Origin: Bog-473 sp963725895
Lineage (GTDB): Bacteria > Actinomycetota > Acidimicrobiia > Acidimicrobiales > RAAP-2
DNA: 64,000 bases
Assembly (NCBI GenBank): GCA_963725895.1
Contig: CAVSAJ010000003.1
Location: 1,116,001-1,180,000 of the forward strand
Direction of reading: 5' to 3'
This document shows, in pieces, positions 43,118 through 52,590 of the stretch. Within the stretch, counting starts at the first letter, position 1; every line of letters begins with the position of its first letter. The position numbers were made by a program, and so were the translations under genes. The notes under the pieces were generated by a model that had not been told where the DNA came from, did not search any database, and saw only the letters and a list, made by a program, of their open reading frames with translations.

Positions 43118-45271
43118 CCGACGCGCCGGTCCTGGCTGTCGAAGGGCTGTCCGTGGAGTTCCGCCATGAATCCGACTTCGTGAGAGTCGTGGACGATGTC
43201 AGCTTCGAGATCGCGCCGGGCCAGACCGTCGGACTGGTGGGTGAGAGCGGGTCGGGCAAAACGGTGACCTCCCTGGCGGCCATAGGTCTCTTGCCGCGGG
43301 CTGCCCGTGTCGCCCAGGGGTCGGTGCGCCTGGGTGGCCGGGATCTCCAACGGCTTACCCACAAGGAGCGTCGCCTGGTGCGTGGTCGCGATATTTCGAT
43401 GGTGTTCCAGGAGCCGATGACGAGCCTGAATCCGGCCTTCTCCGTCGGGAATCAGATCGCTGAATCTCTCCGCGTGCACCGCAGCTTGACACGACGTCAG
43501 GCGCTCACGCGGGCGGTCGAGCTGCTCGACCTAGTCGGGGTGCCTGATGCGGAGCGCCGGGTGAAGGACTATCCCCACACGTTCTCGGGAGGAATGCGGC
43601 AGCGGGCCATGATCGCCATGGCAGTCGCATGCGAGCCCCGAGTGTTGATTGCCGACGAACCGACCACGGCTCTCGACGTGACGGTGCAAGCCCAAGTGCT
43701 GGATCTCTTGCGCCGCCTGCAGACTGAGTTCGGCATGGCCATGCTCTTCGTCACCCACGACTTGGGCGTGGTGGCAAACGTCTGTGACCGGGTGGTCGTG
43801 CTCTACGCCGGTCAAGTGGTGGAACAGGCGGACGCGAGCAACTTCTTCACCCGGCCCCGCCACCCCTACGCCAGAGCGCTGCTCGATGCCATGCCGCAAG
43901 TCGGCGATCCTCGTGAACGACTCCGGGCCATCCCTGGCGAAGTGCCCCGACCCGAAGCCTTCCCGTCGGGCTGCCGCTTCTTTCCGCGGTGCGCATACGC
44001 CGAACCTCGTTGCGCCGAGGCACCGGTTGAGCTCCAACGGTCTCGCGTCGATGGGTCGTCGGCCGCGGACGGACCTGCAGCCGGCTCGGCAGGCAGAGAA
44101 CTCGAGGAGCCGGCGGTCCGCTGCGTCAGACGGGCCGAGCTCGATCTCACCCTCTTCGCCGGACACTTCTCCCCGCCACCTCGTGATGACCGTGCCCGTG
44201 CACAAACGGGCTTCGGTGAGGACGACCTGCTGCGAGCGACGAACCTTTCGAAGCATTTTCCCGTGCACAGCAGCGTCCTCCGTCGGGTCGTCGGCTACGT
44301 CAAGGCGGTGGACGGCATCGACCTGAGTATCGGCGCGGGGGAGACGCTGGGCCTGGTCGGCGAGAGCGGCTCGGGGAAGTCGACCGTGGCTCGGCTCATC
44401 CTTCGGCTGATCGAGCCGTCGTCGGGCTCCATCTGGCTCTCCGGGGAGGAGCTCACCGCGCTGCGTGCGGCCGAGCTCCGTCGAGCTCGTCGCTCCGTTC
44501 AGATGGTGTTCCAGGATCCCTATTCATCGCTCAACCCGAGAGCCACTGTCGCGCGACATCGTCGCGGAACCCTTGATCGTCCACGATGATCTCTCGAGCG
44601 ACCAACGAACGCTCCGGGTGCGCGAGCTCCTCACCCAGGTCGGCCTCGACCCTCAGATGGCCCGCCGCTACCCCCACGAATTCTCGGGGGGTCAACGCCA
44701 ACGCGTCGCCCTTGCTCGGGCGCTTGCCCTTCGCCCGAGCCTGGTGGTGTGTGACGAGCCGATCAGCTCGCTGGACGTCTCGACGCAGTCGCAGGTCATC
44801 AACCTTCTCGCCGATTTGCAGGCCGAGATGGGCCTTGCATACCTGTTCGTCTCCCATGACCTCTCGGTCGTTCGCCGCATCAGCCACCGGATCGCCGTGA
44901 TGTATCTCGGTCAGATCGTCGAGCTGGGGCTGGCTCAGGAGGTCTGTGAACGTCCAACCCACCCCTACACAGAGGCGTTGCTCTCGGCTATCCCTCAGCC
45001 CCTCGCCGACGCCGGCGATTTGGCCACACGGATCGTCCTGCGGGGCGACCTCCCAAGCCCGCTTGATCCACCCACCGGCTGTCCCTTCCACACTCGCTGT
45101 TCGTACGCGATGGACATCTGCGCGGTGGAGGAACCGGCGGTGTTCACCACACTGGCAGGCACCACGGTCAAGTGCCACCTCCATGACAAAGGACCGGTGC
45201 TCGGTGGCCGATCCGTCCGATTGGCGCAGCTCTCGAGGAACGATCGAGTTTCATCTGGTACGAGTGAGTGA
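43114..45271 (+). CDS. Fused double ATPase (DppD-DppF type), one frameshift near 44551
   Basis: Both ATPases of the importer in one chain. Half 1: GESGSGKTV, FSGGMRQRAMIAMA, LIADEPTTALDVT, and the oligopeptide C-terminal region with CRFFPRCAYAEPRC. Half 2: GESGSGKST, FQDPYSSLNPR, then in the shifted frame FSGGQRQRVALARAL, VVCDEPISSLDVS and GCPFHTRCSYAMDIC. Deleting one base in gtcgcgcgacatc gives 718 residues and the S-L-N-P-R-x2-V-x2-I-x2-E-P-L spacing I recall for DppF. All motifs are intact, so a sequence error is likely. The C-terminal Cys pattern in both halves is the Fe-S/oligopeptide-transporter type. Confidence 0.9.
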
Positions 45272-45365
45272 CTGTGGTCCCCATCAGGATCCACCGTCAC
45301 TTCTCAAAGAGACGACCCCCGCGCGACCACGCGTTCAAATGGGAGTTTGGCTATTCTGCTCCGCC

Positions 45366-46937
45366 ATGTCATCGGCACCCGCGCCCCAGGGCGCGAAGCG
45401 CTTCGGTCCCTTCGCCACCATCTGTGTCCTGATGTCGGCGATCGCGGCCGGTGTCGCGGGGTGGGGGGCCGGGGCGGCAGGGGCCGCCTCGCCGGCGGGC
45501 CAGACCCAGACGCTCAACGTGGGCTACGACTTCTCATCGGAGTTCACGAACACCTTTGACCCGGCCAAGAGCCAGAGTGAGTGCGACTCCATTGTCACGG
45601 CCCAGATCTACGGCTTCTTGCTCACGCGTAACGCGAAGGATCAGGTTCAGCCAGGACTGGCGCAGTCCTGGTCCTTGGGTCCCGACAGTCTGACGCTCAA
45701 CTTGCGACCGGGGCTCACGTTCTCCGACGGTGAGCCCTACGACGCGAACGCCGTCAAGGCCGGGCTGCTTCACAACAAGGCCAACACGATGTTCACTGAG
45801 CTGCATGCAATCTCGGGCATCGACGTGTTGAGCCCGACCTCCCTCAGGATCGACCTCACCGACAACAGTGGCGTGCGTCTCACCTACGCCCTGACCCAGA
45901 GTTCGGGTGAGATCCCTGCACCGTCGACGCTCAATTCCGAGTTCGCCGCACCCGTCGGTGCGGGGCCATTCCAATTTGTCTCCTATCGCGAGGACAGCAG
46001 CCTCGACTTGAAGAAGAACAGCCGCTACTACGACGCCGGCGCGTACCACTTGGGGGGCGTCGACTTCATCCAGGTCGGTGCAGGCCCACCCTCTGTCTTG
46101 GCGCTTCGCTCCGGCTCGGTCGCCCTCGTGCGACTGCAGCCTGACTCCTATTCTGAGGTGTCGGGAGTCCCGGGGATCGGAACGGCGATTCGTCCGTCGA
46201 CTGACTATCTCCAGCTCAGCTTCCGGTTGTCGGGTCCGCTGCTCAACACGAAGGTCCGCCAGGCGATCAACCTGGCCATCAACCGCCCGCAGATCAACCA
46301 GGTGGTGCTCGACGGCAAAGGTCTCGTCGCCACCCAGCCCTTCCCGCCATTCTCTCCCGTCTACGTCCGTGGTCTGGTCGGTTCGAATTACTTCGACCCG
46401 GCGAAGGCCAAGAAGCTGTTGGCGCAAGCTGGATATCCCAAGGGGTTCAGCTTCACAATGGTCATTCCTGGTGGTGGGATTTCCCTTGAGGAGCGTCTCG
46501 CCACGCTGATTCAGGCCGACCTTGGAGCCGTCGGCATCAAGACCAATGTGCAACGCGAGCTCGGAAGCGATCTGTACACCGCATTCCTCGTCCAGAAACA
46601 GGGCAACGCCCTAGCCGCCGAGAACACCGATAATCCCTATCCGCCGCTGTTGCTCGGCCAGTTCGCTTCGAACGATTTCGCAGCCGTCCAGCTCAACGCC
46701 GTTAACCCGACCATCAATTCCATACTCCAGCAAGCCGACGACTCGACCAACTTGGCCACTATCGACGCACTGGGCCAACAAGGCAACAAGGTGGACGTGG
46801 ACCAAGCGCTCGAAGTACCGATCGCCTTCCTTCCTCAGATCGTGGCCTGGAACAAGTCAGCGGTGGGTGGAAACGTGCAGGCGCCACTCAACACATGTGC
46901 GCCGGATAGCCTCGCCGGGGTCACGGTCAAGGGCTGA
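45366..46937 (+). CDS. Extracellular solute-binding protein family 5
   Basis: 523-residue binding protein for the importer. A Sec-type signal with hydrophobic core (TICVLMSAIAAGVAGWGAGA, residues about 18-37) ends in an AxA-like site near AAGAASPAG; no lipobox Cys is seen. Family segments: IYGFLLTRNAKDQ, LNLRPGLTFSDGEPYDAN, VGAGPFQFVSYREDSS, VRQAINLAINRPQINQ. The chain is slightly short for the family. It completes a permease-permease-ATPase-binding protein operon; the substrate may be a peptide, nickel complex or other small molecule. Confidence 0.88.
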   Translation: MSSAPAPQGAKRFGPFATICVLMSAIAAGVAGWGAGAAGAASPAGQTQTLNVGYDFSSEFTNTFDPAKSQSECDSIVTAQIYGFLLTRNAKDQVQPGLAQSWSLGPDSLTLNLRPGLTFSDGEPYDANAVKAGLLHNKANTMFTELHAISGIDVLSPTSLRIDLTDNSGVRLTYALTQSSGEIPAPSTLNSEFAAPVGAGPFQFVSYREDSSLDLKKNSRYYDAGAYHLGGVDFIQVGAGPPSVLALRSGSVALVRLQPDSYSEVSGVPGIGTAIRPSTDYLQLSFRLSGPLLNTKVRQAINLAINRPQINQVVLDGKGLVATQPFPPFSPVYVRGLVGSNYFDPAKAKKLLAQAGYPKGFSFTMVIPGGGISLEERLATLIQADLGAVGIKTNVQRELGSDLYTAFLVQKQGNALAAENTDNPYPPLLLGQFASNDFAAVQLNAVNPTINSILQQADDSTNLATIDALGQQGNKVDVDQALEVPIAFLPQIVAWNKSAVGGNVQAPLNTCAPDSLAGVTVKG

Positions 46938-46990
46938 GGTTTTCGGGCAGCCGCCTCCGCAGTTGCGCGCACCAGTGGGCCAACAATGAG

Positions 46991-47436
46991 GTGTCGCTTG
47001 GGCGTAGGCCAGTGCGCGGCATGGGATCCTTCCACGTCGAAGGTCCCTACGATCCCGGGGCGACCATCCGCAACGACACGCTCCTCGCAGCGCTCGACCA
47101 GTACGACGTGCCGGTGATCGACAACGTCTGGGCCGACGTGGCGACCTTGTGGCGCCAGCTGCTCACCCAACCAAGACGTTTATGGCTACCCCGCCCTCAC
47201 GGACGACCTGAAAGCAGGACATCTTCGGCCGCAACGCCGCGCACCTCGTCGGTGTCGATCCCGACGCTACCCGATGCGGCCTGAGCACCGACCCGCTGTC
47301 GATCAACGTCCCCGAGAGGGCGTACCTTCGCACCGAGGGCGCGCTGCCCTCGGCCTGGCATACGCATGGGCCGACCACCCGCCGTCAGCTGCTGAGTTGG
47401 CTGGCGGCACCCACGACGCGCTGGGTGCCGTCCTAG
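46991..47436 (+). pseudogene. Remnant of an amidohydrolase-like gene (3' portion, two frame changes)
   Basis: Three consecutive fragments in different frames read like one protein end: DNVWADVATLWRQLLT, then QDVYGYPALTDDLK (about 47172-47213), then IFGRNAAHLVGVDPDATRCG running to the TAG at 47434. The IFGRNAAHLVG segment resembles the C-terminal helix of amidohydrolase_2 proteins, where the last domain ends with a K-x-I-x-x-x-N-A-x-x-L pattern. No N-terminal metal-binding half is present upstream, because the binding protein ends at 46937. I infer a truncated and decayed gene; the family call is tentative. Confidence 0.5.
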
Positions 47437-47447
47437 GCGCTGCGGCA

Positions 47448-48134
47448 CTACCAGGCGAGCTCCCCTAGATCTTCCTGAAAGGTGCCGGTGGGTCCCTCCT
47501 TGCCGATGGTCGCCATGCGCACGATGACCTCTGCGCCCTTCTCGACGGGTTGCCCCGCCTCGCTGAAGGGAGTGAGGTCGGTAGCGGTGAACCCGGGCTC
47601 CACTGCATTGAACTTGATTGCCGGATATGTCTTGGCGTACTGAACAGTGAGCATCGAGACGGCGGCCTTGCTGGAGCCGTAGATGATCGAGGGAAAGTGA
47701 AATTGGCGCCGGTCTGGGTTGGTGACGGCCCAGAACGAGCCGAGAGCGCTGGAGACATTCACCACGACCGGGTTCTCGGACTTCTCCAACAGCGGAAGTG
47801 CTGCCTGGGTCACACGAACGAGACCTATCGCGTTGGTGTCGAACACCTCTAACGCGATGGCGCCATTGATGTCCCCCGTGGTACTGATCCCGGCATTGTT
47901 GACGAGGACGTCCAGGTGGCCCTCGCGTTCATCGACGGCACGCAGGGCGGTCTCTACCGACGCGTCGTCAGTGACGTCGAGCTGAACGAACTGACCGCCG
48001 ACCTCAGATGCCGCCGCCGCGCCGCGCTTCACGCTGCGCGCACCGATATAGACGGTGTGTCCCTGAGCGGCTAGTTGACGGGCAGTCTCGTAACCGAGTC
48101 CTTTGTTGGCCCCCGTGATGAGCGTTACCGTCAT
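47448..48134 (-). CDS. Short-chain dehydrogenase/reductase (SDR)
   Basis: Classical SDR of 228 residues. The cofactor loop is LITGANKGLGYETARQLA, then NNAGIS, the catalytic Ser in VVNVSSALGSF, and the Tyr-x3-Lys in IIYGSSKAAV. The loop type (TGxxxGxG without an early acidic residue) and VYIGARSV suggest NADP. Substrate unknown. Start ATG at 48134 (an ATG 33 bp upstream is less likely). It converges on the amidohydrolase remnant. Confidence 0.9.
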   Translation of the reverse strand: MTVTLITGANKGLGYETARQLAAQGHTVYIGARSVKRGAAAASEVGGQFVQLDVTDDASVETALRAVDEREGHLDVLVNNAGISTTGDINGAIALEVFDTNAIGLVRVTQAALPLLEKSENPVVVNVSSALGSFWAVTNPDRRQFHFPSIIYGSSKAAVSMLTVQYAKTYPAIKFNAVEPGFTATDLTPFSEAGQPVEKGAEVIVRMATIGKEGPTGTFQEDLGELAW

Positions 48135-48371
48135 GTCTGGTCCTCCTCCGTCGCTGACAAGGCGCAATCCTGCATCGATTGGTTTCGAGATCGATCTCGT
48201 CGACGTCCTCGGAGCTAACGGAGGATGATTCGTTGCGGATCGTCTCGCCAGCTACCGGTGTCTCGCAGGCAGTAGGCCAACTCGAGTTACGAAACCGGGC
48301 CAACCCAACCCAGCACTTGGTCGGACGACCTAAGTGATCCGGCGTACCAGCGGTAGTTGTGTCCCGAACAC

Positions 48372-49553
48372 CTAATCGAGACGGTAGAGCTTGGTTCCGT
48401 TCTCGCCGAGGATCTTGCGACGCGACTCCGGGCGAAGCGTGGCCATGGCCTCGTGCACGTGTTCGAGCGGCTTGGGCCAGAGTGCCGTCGGGTGGGGAAA
48501 GTCGGTCTCGAAGAGGATGTTGTCTTCACCCACCTTGTCGACCAGCTGCTGGAGATGCCCGCGCCCAGTCTCGAACCAAATGGTGGCGTACCAATTCGAC
48601 TTGAAGTATTCCGATGGGCTGCGCCCGAGAGCGGCTGCTTGCACCGGCGCGTTCTCTGGCAGCTCCCAGTCCATTGTCTCGAGGATGAAGGGGACCCAAC
48701 CGATTCCGCTCTCCACGGAGACCATCTTGAGCTTGGGGAATCGATCGAACAGCCCCGAGAAAATCGTGTTGATCACCACGCGGGCGTTCCCGATGAAGAG
48801 CATGGAACCGCCGATGGCGGGTTTGACGAACTCGTCCTGGGACTCCCAGAAGTACTGACCGAAGAAGTTCATGGCCGTGAGGCTCGCCCCGATGTGGAAG
48901 TGGACTGGAAGCTCGAAGTCGGCGCACACTTCCCACAGGGGGTCCCAGGCTTTGCTGGCTAGATCTGGGGCGCCGAGGTCCTGGGGATCGGAGGTCATAT
49001 TGATCCCACGCAGCCCAAGGTCCCCGATGCGTTGAGCCTCGCGCACGCATTCGTCGACGTCCCATGCGGGGAGGATGGGCATAGGCAACAGGCGGTTCTT
49101 CGTGCGTTCCTGGATCTCTGCCCGAGAGTCGTTGAAGATCTCGACACACACTCGACGCAGCGCGAGGTCATTCACCTCGGCCAGGGTCTGGCCCCCCAGC
49201 CCAAGCGCGTTCGGATAAAGGACCTGGTGCTGTATGCCCATGTCGTCGAGTACCTCGAGGCGAGCATCGACGTCCCACGCGGCGACATGCGCACGTTCGA
49301 AATCCCACTCGAGCATCGATTCCAGGAAGGGATGCTTCACACCCTCTCGGTCAATGGTGCTTCCTCCACCGGCTTTTCCAACCGCGATCCCTTCGATGAC
49401 CCACTGGCGTTCGCCGTCGACCTCTTCGACGTGCAAAATCTGATCCTTGAAGGCGGCGGGGGCTCGCTTGGTCCACAGGTCCTCGACGTCGGTGAAGTGC
49501 GAATCGGCGTCCAGAACAGCCAGTCCCTCAGGCAAGTCGGTGGCGAGAGTCAT
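48372..49553 (-). CDS. Amidohydrolase family 2 (TIM-barrel metal-dependent hydrolase)
   Basis: 393-residue TIM-barrel hydrolase/decarboxylase. It starts with VLDADSHFTDVEDLW, a D-x-D-x-H variant of the usual metal motif. PVHFHIGAS supplies the central His, SVESGIGWVPFIL is the family's late strand, and ILFETDFPHPTALWP carries the Asp. Relatives include aromatic decarboxylases and hydratases. Start ATG at 49553 follows a GGAGGA site; the longer frame to 49583 is less likely. It is divergent from the cyclase gene. Confidence 0.88.
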   Translation of the reverse strand: MTLATDLPEGLAVLDADSHFTDVEDLWTKRAPAAFKDQILHVEEVDGERQWVIEGIAVGKAGGGSTIDREGVKHPFLESMLEWDFERAHVAAWDVDARLEVLDDMGIQHQVLYPNALGLGGQTLAEVNDLALRRVCVEIFNDSRAEIQERTKNRLLPMPILPAWDVDECVREAQRIGDLGLRGINMTSDPQDLGAPDLASKAWDPLWEVCADFELPVHFHIGASLTAMNFFGQYFWESQDEFVKPAIGGSMLFIGNARVVINTIFSGLFDRFPKLKMVSVESGIGWVPFILETMDWELPENAPVQAAALGRSPSEYFKSNWYATIWFETGRGHLQQLVDKVGEDNILFETDFPHPTALWPKPLEHVHEAMATLRPESRRKILGENGTKLYRLD

Positions 49554-49767
49554 TTGATCGGGTCCTCCAGACGTCGAGACCATGGGGTAAGCACCCTGCG
49601 ACGGAGGCTACACATCTGTGTTGATCCCTGCGAGGCGGCCCTCTCGCGAGGGTGACGGTGTGGATTGACTTCCTGTTGTCATTCCCATCTTGCAGCGATC
49701 TGGGACACCAGATCCACCCCAAGAGGAATGGCCCTACGGTCCGGGCGCCTCTGTCGGGCAGTCTGGT

Positions 49768-50874
49768 GTGGTGGAGGAAGAGCCACGATGGCCGGAGGTT
49801 GAAGAGCTGGAACGTCGGGGGCTGTACGACTCGACTGATCCTGACTGGGCAAGCCGCCTCGAACTGATCCGCTACGTGCTGGCACTCGGCGCCACGCCCG
49901 AGGACATTGCAGCGGCGCCCAATTTGCCCGCCCTGGCCCTGGACTTCAGTCTCCGGCCACAGCGCCCCTTGACCCTTGGCCAAGCCGTCGCCGACGCAGG
50001 TATGGAGTGGCCGGCAGCGGAACGGATGGTCACGGCAATGGGCCTGCTCGGCGATCCCGCCCAGACCATCACACCCGAGGAAGCGGCCGCGGTGATGCTC
50101 CTGGCGGCTGCGAGTAGGGATCTCCTGGGTGAAGCAGCCGCGCTGCAGCTCGCCCGTGTCGTCGGCAGCGCCATGGCGCGGGTGGCAGAAACTCTCGTGG
50201 GCGCGTTCCGGCTCAACTTCGAGTTGCCCCGAAGGGCGGCGGGAGCACCGGAGATCGAGTTCGTGAAGGAGGCCTCGGACATCGCAACCACGATGCTTCC
50301 GTCCTTCGTCAGCACACTCGATGCCCTGTTACGCCGCCAGATCGTCAACGTCAGCGAGTGGATGTGGTCGACCGATGAAGAACGCTCGGCGGTGATCGTG
50401 GTGCGCACCGTTGGCTTTGTCGACCTGGTGGACTACACCTCGAAAGCCGCTTCGGCGTCGGTGCGAGAGCTGATCGAGGTCCTCATCGACTTCGACGAAC
50501 GCACGGCCGAGATCGTCGGCCGCGCCAATGGCCAGATCGTCAAGTCGCTTGGCGATGAGGTCATGTTCGTCACCGAAGCCGCCGCCGACGGCTGCCAGAT
50601 CGCAACCAATCTGGTCAACGCATTTGGCCAGGGCAAGCTTCCTCCAGTGCGCGTCGGGCTCGCGTGCGGAGAGCTTGTCTCGGTCTTCGGAGACCTGTAT
50701 GGCTCCGAGGTAAACTTGGCTGCCCGCCTCGTGAGTGCCGCGAACCCGGGCACTGTGGTCGTCTCAGAGACGGTGCGAGCTGCCGTCGGCGACGGAGCCC
50801 GCTTCGACCAAATCCCGCCTCTCGTCCTCAAGGGCTTTGAGAGCCCGGTTGTCGCGTACCGGCTTCAATCCTGA
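49768..50874 (+). CDS. Adenylate/guanylate cyclase-type protein (class III) with N-terminal helical region
   Basis: About 368 residues (GTG start 49768; the frame is open to 49690). The N-terminal 180 residues are helical and resemble actinobacterial regulatory regions with MerR-like spacing (RRGLYDSTDPDWASRLELIRY). The catalytic domain begins VVRTVGFVDLVDYTS, has NGQIVKSLGDEVMFV and then VFGDLYGSEVNLAARLVSAA. Both metal-binding aspartates appear present (FVD and LGDE), so activity is plausible. The typical transition-state Asn/Arg (NLAARL) is also seen. Signal and output are unknown. Confidence 0.85.
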   Translation: MVEEEPRWPEVEELERRGLYDSTDPDWASRLELIRYVLALGATPEDIAAAPNLPALALDFSLRPQRPLTLGQAVADAGMEWPAAERMVTAMGLLGDPAQTITPEEAAAVMLLAAASRDLLGEAAALQLARVVGSAMARVAETLVGAFRLNFELPRRAAGAPEIEFVKEASDIATTMLPSFVSTLDALLRRQIVNVSEWMWSTDEERSAVIVVRTVGFVDLVDYTSKAASASVRELIEVLIDFDERTAEIVGRANGQIVKSLGDEVMFVTEAAADGCQIATNLVNAFGQGKLPPVRVGLACGELVSVFGDLYGSEVNLAARLVSAANPGTVVVSETVRAAVGDGARFDQIPPLVLKGFESPVVAYRLQS

Positions 50875-50965
50875 TGTGCAAGGGCTGTCCCTTTTACTGC
50901 GCGACCAACTAGATGTTGTGTGCGACGGTGCGGAGAGGAAGCTTTCGACCTGTGGCCCCGAACCA

Positions 50966-51747
50966 TTACCGCGACGTATCCGAAACTGGGGCAGCTTGGG
51001 GCTTGAGTACTGCGAATACATCGCTGCCGAAGGTGCCAACCTCCGTCGGCTCAAGGTGGCCATGATCATTCGGACGAAAGAACTCGTACCCACTCGCAAC
51101 GAGTAAGTCAGCCACAACATCTCGATCCTCACAAAAGTTCCTTCTTGACGTGCGATTCCATTCAAGTTGAATCACCGGCAGCCGCCGTTCCGCGATCGCA
51201 ACGGCGGGGCCGTACAGAACTAACCGCTCGGCACCCTCGACGTCGATCTTCGTACCGTTGGCTAACCGGTCGCCGAGGACCTCGTCGAGAGTGCGGACTT
51301 CCACCGCATCGCCGCCAGTATCGCCCTTCGGCAGAAGGTGGTTCATCGAACCGAGCCCGCGAGTCAAGTGCATGACACCCGCCTCGGCGGATAGTGCCGC
51401 CGGGATTGTTTCGAACGTGTAACCATTAAGCGCCGCACCTTCCTCGAGCGCCCGCAGTGCCTCCGGATGCGGTTCAACTGAGATGACTGCAGAACCAAGG
51501 TCGGCTGCCACAGCGAATGGAGCCCTGCATTCGCTCCAATATCGACAAAGAGGGCGCCTGGATGCAGAAAGGCTTTCCACGCTTGCATATAAGGCCAGTC
51601 CGGCGGATTCCCGAGAACGAGTTCAACGGTGTGGGAGTACCGTCTTTCCGCCCACATCTTCGAGTGATCGCCAATCGGCACCCTGGTGCGCTGGTGAAAG
51701 ACCTGCGCTCGGACATAGAACCGGGTGACTCGGGCTATGGATCTCAT
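50966..51747 (-). pseudogene. FkbM-family methyltransferase, one frameshift near 51520
   Basis: SAM-dependent O-methyltransferase of the FkbM type in two frames. The upstream frame ends with the SAM-binding strand ALFVDIGANAGLHS; the downstream frame starts at AVAADLGSAVISVEPHPEAL and continues through VRTLDEVLGD, KIDVEGAERLVLYG and QLEWNRTSRR. Adding one base near 51520 would join them into 260 codons. Unlike the frameshifts in core genes this needs an added base, and the gene lies among fragments, so true decay is plausible. Family members methylate sugars and polyketides. Confidence 0.75.
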
Positions 51748-51942
51748 CCGGTGTCCACTATTTCAGGGGTTACGCCAAGCGGAGTGGAGTTGCCGTCGGA
51801 AATTGCGCAACTTATCGCGGTAACTGCGCGCGGACGATCCAGCTTGTCTTGCGGCTGAACGGTCTACAGGGTTCGCAGGCGACATTGGAAGCGGGAAGGT
51901 TATCAATCCAGATGTCGTGGGGGCTGGCTGTATGGCCGGGTG

Positions 51943-52227
51943 TCAACCTGGTTCCATACCTACATTCTCGGGGGCAGATGGCGAATCCTCTAGCTGTTCG
52001 GTCAGCAGCTCGAGGGAGCTGTGCAACTGGGCGAAGCGCCGCGGCCCAAAGATCTCTTTGATCCGCTGCTGCGCCGCCCCCGCCGCGGCGCAGATCGTCT
52101 GTTCGGGCCGCCGACCCAAGGAAGTAAGTCGGATCACGCGAGCAACTACACCACTGCCGCGTAGCTCCTTCAGAATCGTCGGCATGTCCTGGGCACGGCT
52201 GCCAGTGATCCCGACCTGATCCCCCAT
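51943..52227 (-). pseudogene. Probable C-terminal fragment of a MarR-family regulator
   Basis: 94 residues whose middle reads VVARVIRLTSLGRRPEQTI followed by a helix ending RFAQLHSSLELLTEQLED. This is the wing-to-dimerisation-helix pattern of MarR proteins (…vrLT..Gr…, then a long helix). The DNA-recognition helices that should precede it are absent, so it is probably a 5'-truncated remnant. The assignment rests on visual similarity only. Confidence 0.45.
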
Positions 52228-52285
52228 GGCCTCCTATGGCTTAGGGCCTCGGCTGAGTCGCATGGCTGCACCGAGGCGGTGATTG

Positions 52286-52369
52286 TCAGTTCCACACCGC
52301 CGCGTAGATACAGAGGGCCGCGGAGACTGCGACTCCGACCCACACCAGGATCCAGGCTTTGTTGCCCAT
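52286..52369 (-). CDS. Possible 27-residue single-pass membrane protein
   Basis: ATG at 52369 to TGA at 52286 encodes 27 residues that are nearly all one transmembrane helix (WILVWVGVAVSAALCIYAAV) with a basic residue before it and W-N at the end. A purine-rich GGAAAGGAAGAAG stretch lies just upstream as a possible ribosome-binding site. Small membrane peptides of this kind are easily missed. It may also be a chance reading frame in a decayed region. Confidence 0.4.
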   Translation of the reverse strand: MGNKAWILVWVGVAVSAALCIYAAVWN

Positions 52370-52590
52370 CGTTGCTTCTTCCTTTCCAGGGATGCCAAAT
52401 CACCCCGCTTGTGCGTGTATTCACAAGCTAACTTTACGTGGAAGGTGCTTGCAAAAGTATGCGCCACGCAAATGCCGTTGCTGGAGTGAACTCACGGAGC
52501 CGGTTGATCCGGGACGTTCCTCAACCTCAACCCGAGCTTCGCCGGTCTCTTGCGTGTCTGCTTCAGCACTCCGCCACCCGCCTCGTCTCG

